A DNA stretch of 8,762 nucleotides from Lachnospiraceae bacterium. Lineage in GTDB: Bacteria; Bacillota; Clostridia; Lachnospirales; Lachnospiraceae. The stretch is from positions 1-8,762 of the forward strand of contig DNJW01000047.1 of assembly GCA_003488965.1 (NCBI GenBank), given 5' to 3'. The position numbers were made by a program, and so were the translations under genes. The notes below the pieces were generated by a model. It had not been told where the DNA came from. It worked only from the letters and a program-made list of their open reading frames with translations, and searched no databases. Positions 6,611 through 8,762 of this stretch are shown in pieces; positions within the stretch are counted from its first letter, which is position 1, and each line of letters starts with the position of its first letter.

Positions 6611-8222
6611 GTCCCTCTTCCTCCTGAATACTGCTTAAGTCAATGTAATAATCTGCCATTTCCAAAGCATCATACCATTTTGCCGTTTTGACTGCTTTCC
6701 CATTCCCATCGTTTTTTACATAATACAGCTCATTACTTTTATCCGGCATTTCCCAATTTCTGGATTCCAGGAAGGCATACAGCATATTCATCTGATTTTC
6801 CCCCAAAGAATAGGTATTTCTGAGTTCTTTTACAAATGATCTCGGCATATTCTTTGTTTCCCTGAAAAATAATACTGCTTCTCTAAAATTGTCAAAGGAA
6901 TAATTCTCTTCTTTCAGTTCTTTAAACCTTCCTTCCCCGTCCGCATCTGTCGGAATAAAATAGGGACGGATCAAAAGCTGCTCGCCATGGCTTGTTACAT
7001 ACTCCTTTTCCCTCATCCGGCTTAAATTCCGTGTCTGCACATTCCTGCAGATCTGAAAATCCACAAAGTTTCCAATGCGGTCTCCATCCATATTCTTCTC
7101 TTCCTTCGCCCTGTCTTTCGCATGATCACAACATGCTTCCGCAACCTCATAACCGATCTGAAAAGGAAAATGGCTTCCCATATAAGCCACGCCTGCGCAT
7201 ACACTAAATCCATATTTTTCTATACTTTTTCTATCATCAAGTCCATTCAATGTATGTCCGGCAATCCGCTTCGTAAAATATTCAACCGAAGCAAGGGCAA
7301 TTTTGCCATTACACACATAAGTGATATCATCACCGGCAGTTAATACCTTCATAACAAAATTCTTTTTTTCTTTTTTATCAAATTCCGTATGCTTATCTGC
7401 ATTTTCATTAAAAAAATCACTCATGCTTTGAAATGCCTTTTTATAACAGGAATTTATCTGAAAAGAAATTTTCCGCATTGTATTTACTGCTTTCGTATAA
7501 TCATGACAGCCTTCCACCAGTTCCCGAATGCGTAATCCCATATTATTGCCATCTATATGAACCACTGCAAGCGTACTGTCAATGCCTTTTTCGGTCACAT
7601 AGTTATCAAAGACCTTTTCCGCATGTTTCACACTTGCCCTGACTCTTTCAGACGCCCTATTTTTTAACAGTGTCTCAAAACTTCCCTCTTTGGAAACCAG
7701 CGGATATCCCGTCTTTATTTCCACATCCATGACTGGTAAAGCGCCTAACGGTCTTGAAAACGACATATCGGCTTTTGTTCTGTTCATCTCATCATACAGA
7801 TTTTTATAGTCAATACTGTAATCTCCGTTTTTATCAACGACCGCAATCGCAAGCTGCAAAGAATAGGTCTGTTCCAAAACATATTTAGCCATGATCCTAT
7901 TAATATCCCGGCACAATGTTTTGGAACTGTAAGTCACAAATCCGTTGCCGCCGCCAATGTACAAAACCTGTACATCCGCGCTTTTCCCATCTCCTTTTTC
8001 TGCATATTCACAAATTCCCTCCTCCGAACACCATTCCAGATCCACAACAAAATCACTGTTTTTCCCCAAAGAAACGGCCTTCACCGCATACTTCAGCGCA
8101 TCCCCAATAATATTCTCTACTATGGCAGAAGCTCCTATCGCATCTTTTACCTTTGCCGTCCGGAATATATAATTTTGAATCCCCCTCACATCATACATTG
8201 CAAGAACTTCCTGCTTGTCCAT
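6585..8222 (-). CDS. cas10: Type III CRISPR Cas10 (palm-domain cyclic oligoadenylate synthase) lacking an HD domain
   Basis: Large subunit and signalling enzyme of the effector, predicted to turn ATP into cyclic oligoadenylate when target RNA is bound. The frame is open to ATG 8328-8330, but the start at 8220-8222 is preferred: GAGG lies seven bases upstream, and the protein then begins a few residues before the conserved MYDVRGIQNYIF, giving 545 aa. Palm 1 shows DVRGIQNYIF (11-20) and YIGGGNGFVTY (88-98). Palm 2 shows HIDGNNMG (222-229), AGDD (296-299, the metal-binding GGDD equivalent) and CAGVAYMGSHFPFQIGYEVA (342-361) followed by an AKDRAKEE helix. The C terminus (430-545) is a helical domain. 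There is no N-terminal HD nuclease and no CxxC zinc ribbon, so it is far shorter than Csm1/Cmr2 (often 700-1000 aa) and should not cut DNA. It follows the Csx20-like gene by 82 bases and overlaps the next gene. Confidence 0.92.
   Translation of the reverse strand: MDKQEVLAMYDVRGIQNYIFRTAKVKDAIGASAIVENIIGDALKYAVKAVSLGKNSDFVVDLEWCSEEGICEYAEKGDGKSADVQVLYIGGGNGFVTYSSKTLCRDINRIMAKYVLEQTYSLQLAIAVVDKNGDYSIDYKNLYDEMNRTKADMSFSRPLGALPVMDVEIKTGYPLVSKEGSFETLLKNRASERVRASVKHAEKVFDNYVTEKGIDSTLAVVHIDGNNMGLRIRELVEGCHDYTKAVNTMRKISFQINSCYKKAFQSMSDFFNENADKHTEFDKKEKKNFVMKVLTAGDDITYVCNGKIALASVEYFTKRIAGHTLNGLDDRKSIEKYGFSVCAGVAYMGSHFPFQIGYEVAEACCDHAKDRAKEEKNMDGDRIGNFVDFQICRNVQTRNLSRMREKEYVTSHGEQLLIRPYFIPTDADGEGRFKELKEENYSFDNFREAVLFFRETKNMPRSFVKELRNTYSLGENQMNMLYAFLESRNWEMPDKSNELYYVKNDGNGKAVKTAKWYDALEMADYYIDLSSIQEEEGHGDSSVEN
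6620..6625 (-). promoter_or_regulatory. Consensus AGGAGG ribosome binding site inside the end of cas10
   Basis: A full AGGAGG on the minus strand lies nine bases upstream of the ATG at 6608-6610. It falls within the last codons of cas10 and supports a genuine 26-base overlap with the Cas7-5-11-like gene. Confidence 0.65.
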
Positions 8223-8304
8223 CTCTCCACCTCTATCCGCTTTATCTCCAGTCATCATACTGCCGACACTTTTGTCCATACATATAGTAAACGACATAAT
8301 AAAT

Positions 8305-8661
8305 TTACAAATAAGATCTGAATTGCTCAAAAATAAACCTTACTTCTCTTTTATCACCGATTTCTTCCACATATCTTTCGCTGCAGGCAGCCAAAACAAC
8401 AATTCCCCTTTTTCTCAATCCTAAGATTACCTGATATGCCAGACAAAATTCTCCCTGGCACAAAACGGCCGCCGGATCCGACCGGACTATCCTTTCAATA
8501 TATTTTTCAGCCATATCCTGAATTTCTTTTTCCTTAGCCAGGGCGCTTACCGCCGGAAACGGAATATCCATAATTTCTCCATACTTTTCAGCTTCCTCTC
8601 GCTGCCTGGATCCCCATTTATCCGAAGAGTGATTGGTAAAATTAATAAACGGCTTCTTCAT
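8305..8661 (-). CDS. Csx20-like small CARF/Rossmann protein, putative ring nuclease
   Basis: A 118-aa soluble protein with an alternating strand-helix pattern: FINFTNH (strand), helix, GEIMDIPFP, helix, AAVLCQGEF, helix over AYQVILGLRKRG, IVVLAACSERYVEE, and VRFIFEQFRSYL. The C-terminal half, with QGEF, then GIVVLAACSER and the closing VRF-x-FEQFR-x-Y, resembles the end of Csx20 proteins (vQGd..., teR..., FkHvRFRkY). That family is grouped with CARF-type ring nucleases that degrade cyclic oligoadenylate. The role would be to switch off or tune the Cas10 signal. GGAG lies seven bases before the ATG. It is the first gene of the operon as seen here and carries no effector nuclease domain. The resemblance is recalled by motif, not measured; a cyclic-oligoadenylate-binding protein without nuclease activity is the main alternative. 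Confidence 0.6.
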   Translation of the reverse strand: MKKPFINFTNHSSDKWGSRQREEAEKYGEIMDIPFPAVSALAKEKEIQDMAEKYIERIVRSDPAAVLCQGEFCLAYQVILGLRKRGIVVLAACSERYVEEIGDKREVRFIFEQFRSYL

Positions 8662-8713
8662 GATTCTTCTCCATCTCCTGTTTTATCTACAATTTAGCAT
8701 ATATTGATTCATC

Positions 8714-8719
8714 ATTATA
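8714..8719 (-). promoter_or_regulatory. Possible -10 box (TATAAT) for the CRISPR operon
   Basis: A perfect TATAAT on the minus strand, 52 bases upstream of the first start codon. It implies a leader of about 45 bases, which is reasonable. No good -35 box is found 16-18 bases upstream (ATGAAG at 17), so any promoter would be weak or need an activator. The box overlaps the T-run of the hairpin at 8719-8739. Confidence 0.4.
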
Positions 8720-8739
8720 AAAAAGTGTCTTCGACACTT
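8719..8739 (-). terminator. Intrinsic-terminator-like hairpin upstream of the operon
   Basis: On the minus strand AAGTGTC-GAA-GACACTT forms a seven-base-pair stem with a three-base loop, and the run of six T residues begins at the end of the stem. It probably ends transcription of whatever lies to the right and separates it from the operon. It may also act as an attenuator if transcription starts further upstream. Confidence 0.5.
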
Positions 8740-8742
8740 CAT

Positions 8743-8761
8743 GAAGAACCTGCGGTTCTTC
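8743..8761. repeat. Perfect inverted repeat (hairpin) at the right edge
   Basis: GAAGAACC-TGC-GGTTCTTC is an eight-base-pair perfect inverted repeat with a three-base loop, right next to the terminator-like hairpin and linked to it by the palindrome CTTCATGAAG (8737-8746). It has no T-run on either side inside the window. It may be part of a tandem hairpin element that continues or recurs outside the window. Confidence 0.5.
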
Positions 8762-8762
8762 G

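Noticed and set aside
8223..8330. 36-residue N-terminal extension of Cas10 from the upstream ATG
   Set aside because: It lacks a well-placed ribosome binding site, overlaps the end of the Csx20-like gene, and its translation has no Cas10 similarity; the internal ATG has GAGG at the right distance and a family-like start.
8663..8700. Alternative -10 region around TATGCTAAAT on the minus strand
   Set aside because: It matches the consensus less well than TATAAT and has no convincing -35 partner.
1..8762. CRISPR array
   Set aside because: No regularly spaced direct repeats of 25-40 bases were seen on either strand; essentially all of the window is coding.

Overview
The window looks like a low-GC Gram-positive chromosome, most likely a clostridial (Lachnospiraceae-type) gut bacterium. 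This rests on strong AGGAGG-type ribosome binding sites, an AT-leaning composition, an integrase remnant that resembles integrases of Lachnospiraceae mobile elements, and a clostridial-style cyclophilin. The genus cannot be fixed from sequence alone.

Layout. Positions 1-475 (+) hold the 3' part of a housekeeping cyclophilin-type peptidyl-prolyl isomerase. Positions 495-760 (-) hold a decayed C-terminal piece of a tyrosine recombinase, broken by a frameshift. The rest, 758-8661 (all -), is one tightly packed operon that reads right to left: a 118-aa Csx20-like putative ring nuclease (8305-8661); a 545-aa Cas10 without an HD domain (6585-8222); a 711-aa multidomain RAMP protein that looks like a Cas7-Cas5-Cas11 fusion (4475-6610); a 426-aa tandem Cas7 protein, Cas7-2x (3194-4474); a Csx19-like protein (2775-3158); and a 668-aa TIGR03986-type RAMP with a large cysteine-containing insertion, Cas7-insertion (758-2764). 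The right edge (8662-8762) carries two hairpins, one of them a terminator-like structure, and a TATAAT box before the first gene.

How the genes fit together. The set Cas10 + Cas7-5-11 + Cas7-2x + Csx19 + Cas7-insertion matches the subunit plan of the subtype III-D variant (III-Dv) effector, in which Cas7 units are fused instead of being repeated copies of one protein. By analogy the complex binds a crRNA, cleaves target RNA through aspartates in the Cas7 domains, and activates Cas10. Cas10 keeps the palm motif as AGDD and lacks the HD nuclease, so its likely output is a cyclic oligoadenylate signal. The Csx20-like protein would be the off-switch for that signal. No CRISPR array, cas6, cas1/cas2 or recognisable CARF effector nuclease lies in the window. 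The missing parts would be to the right (upstream of the operon) or supplied in trans.

The degraded integrase between the cyclophilin gene and the cassette suggests that the CRISPR module sits at the scar of a mobile element or island edge.
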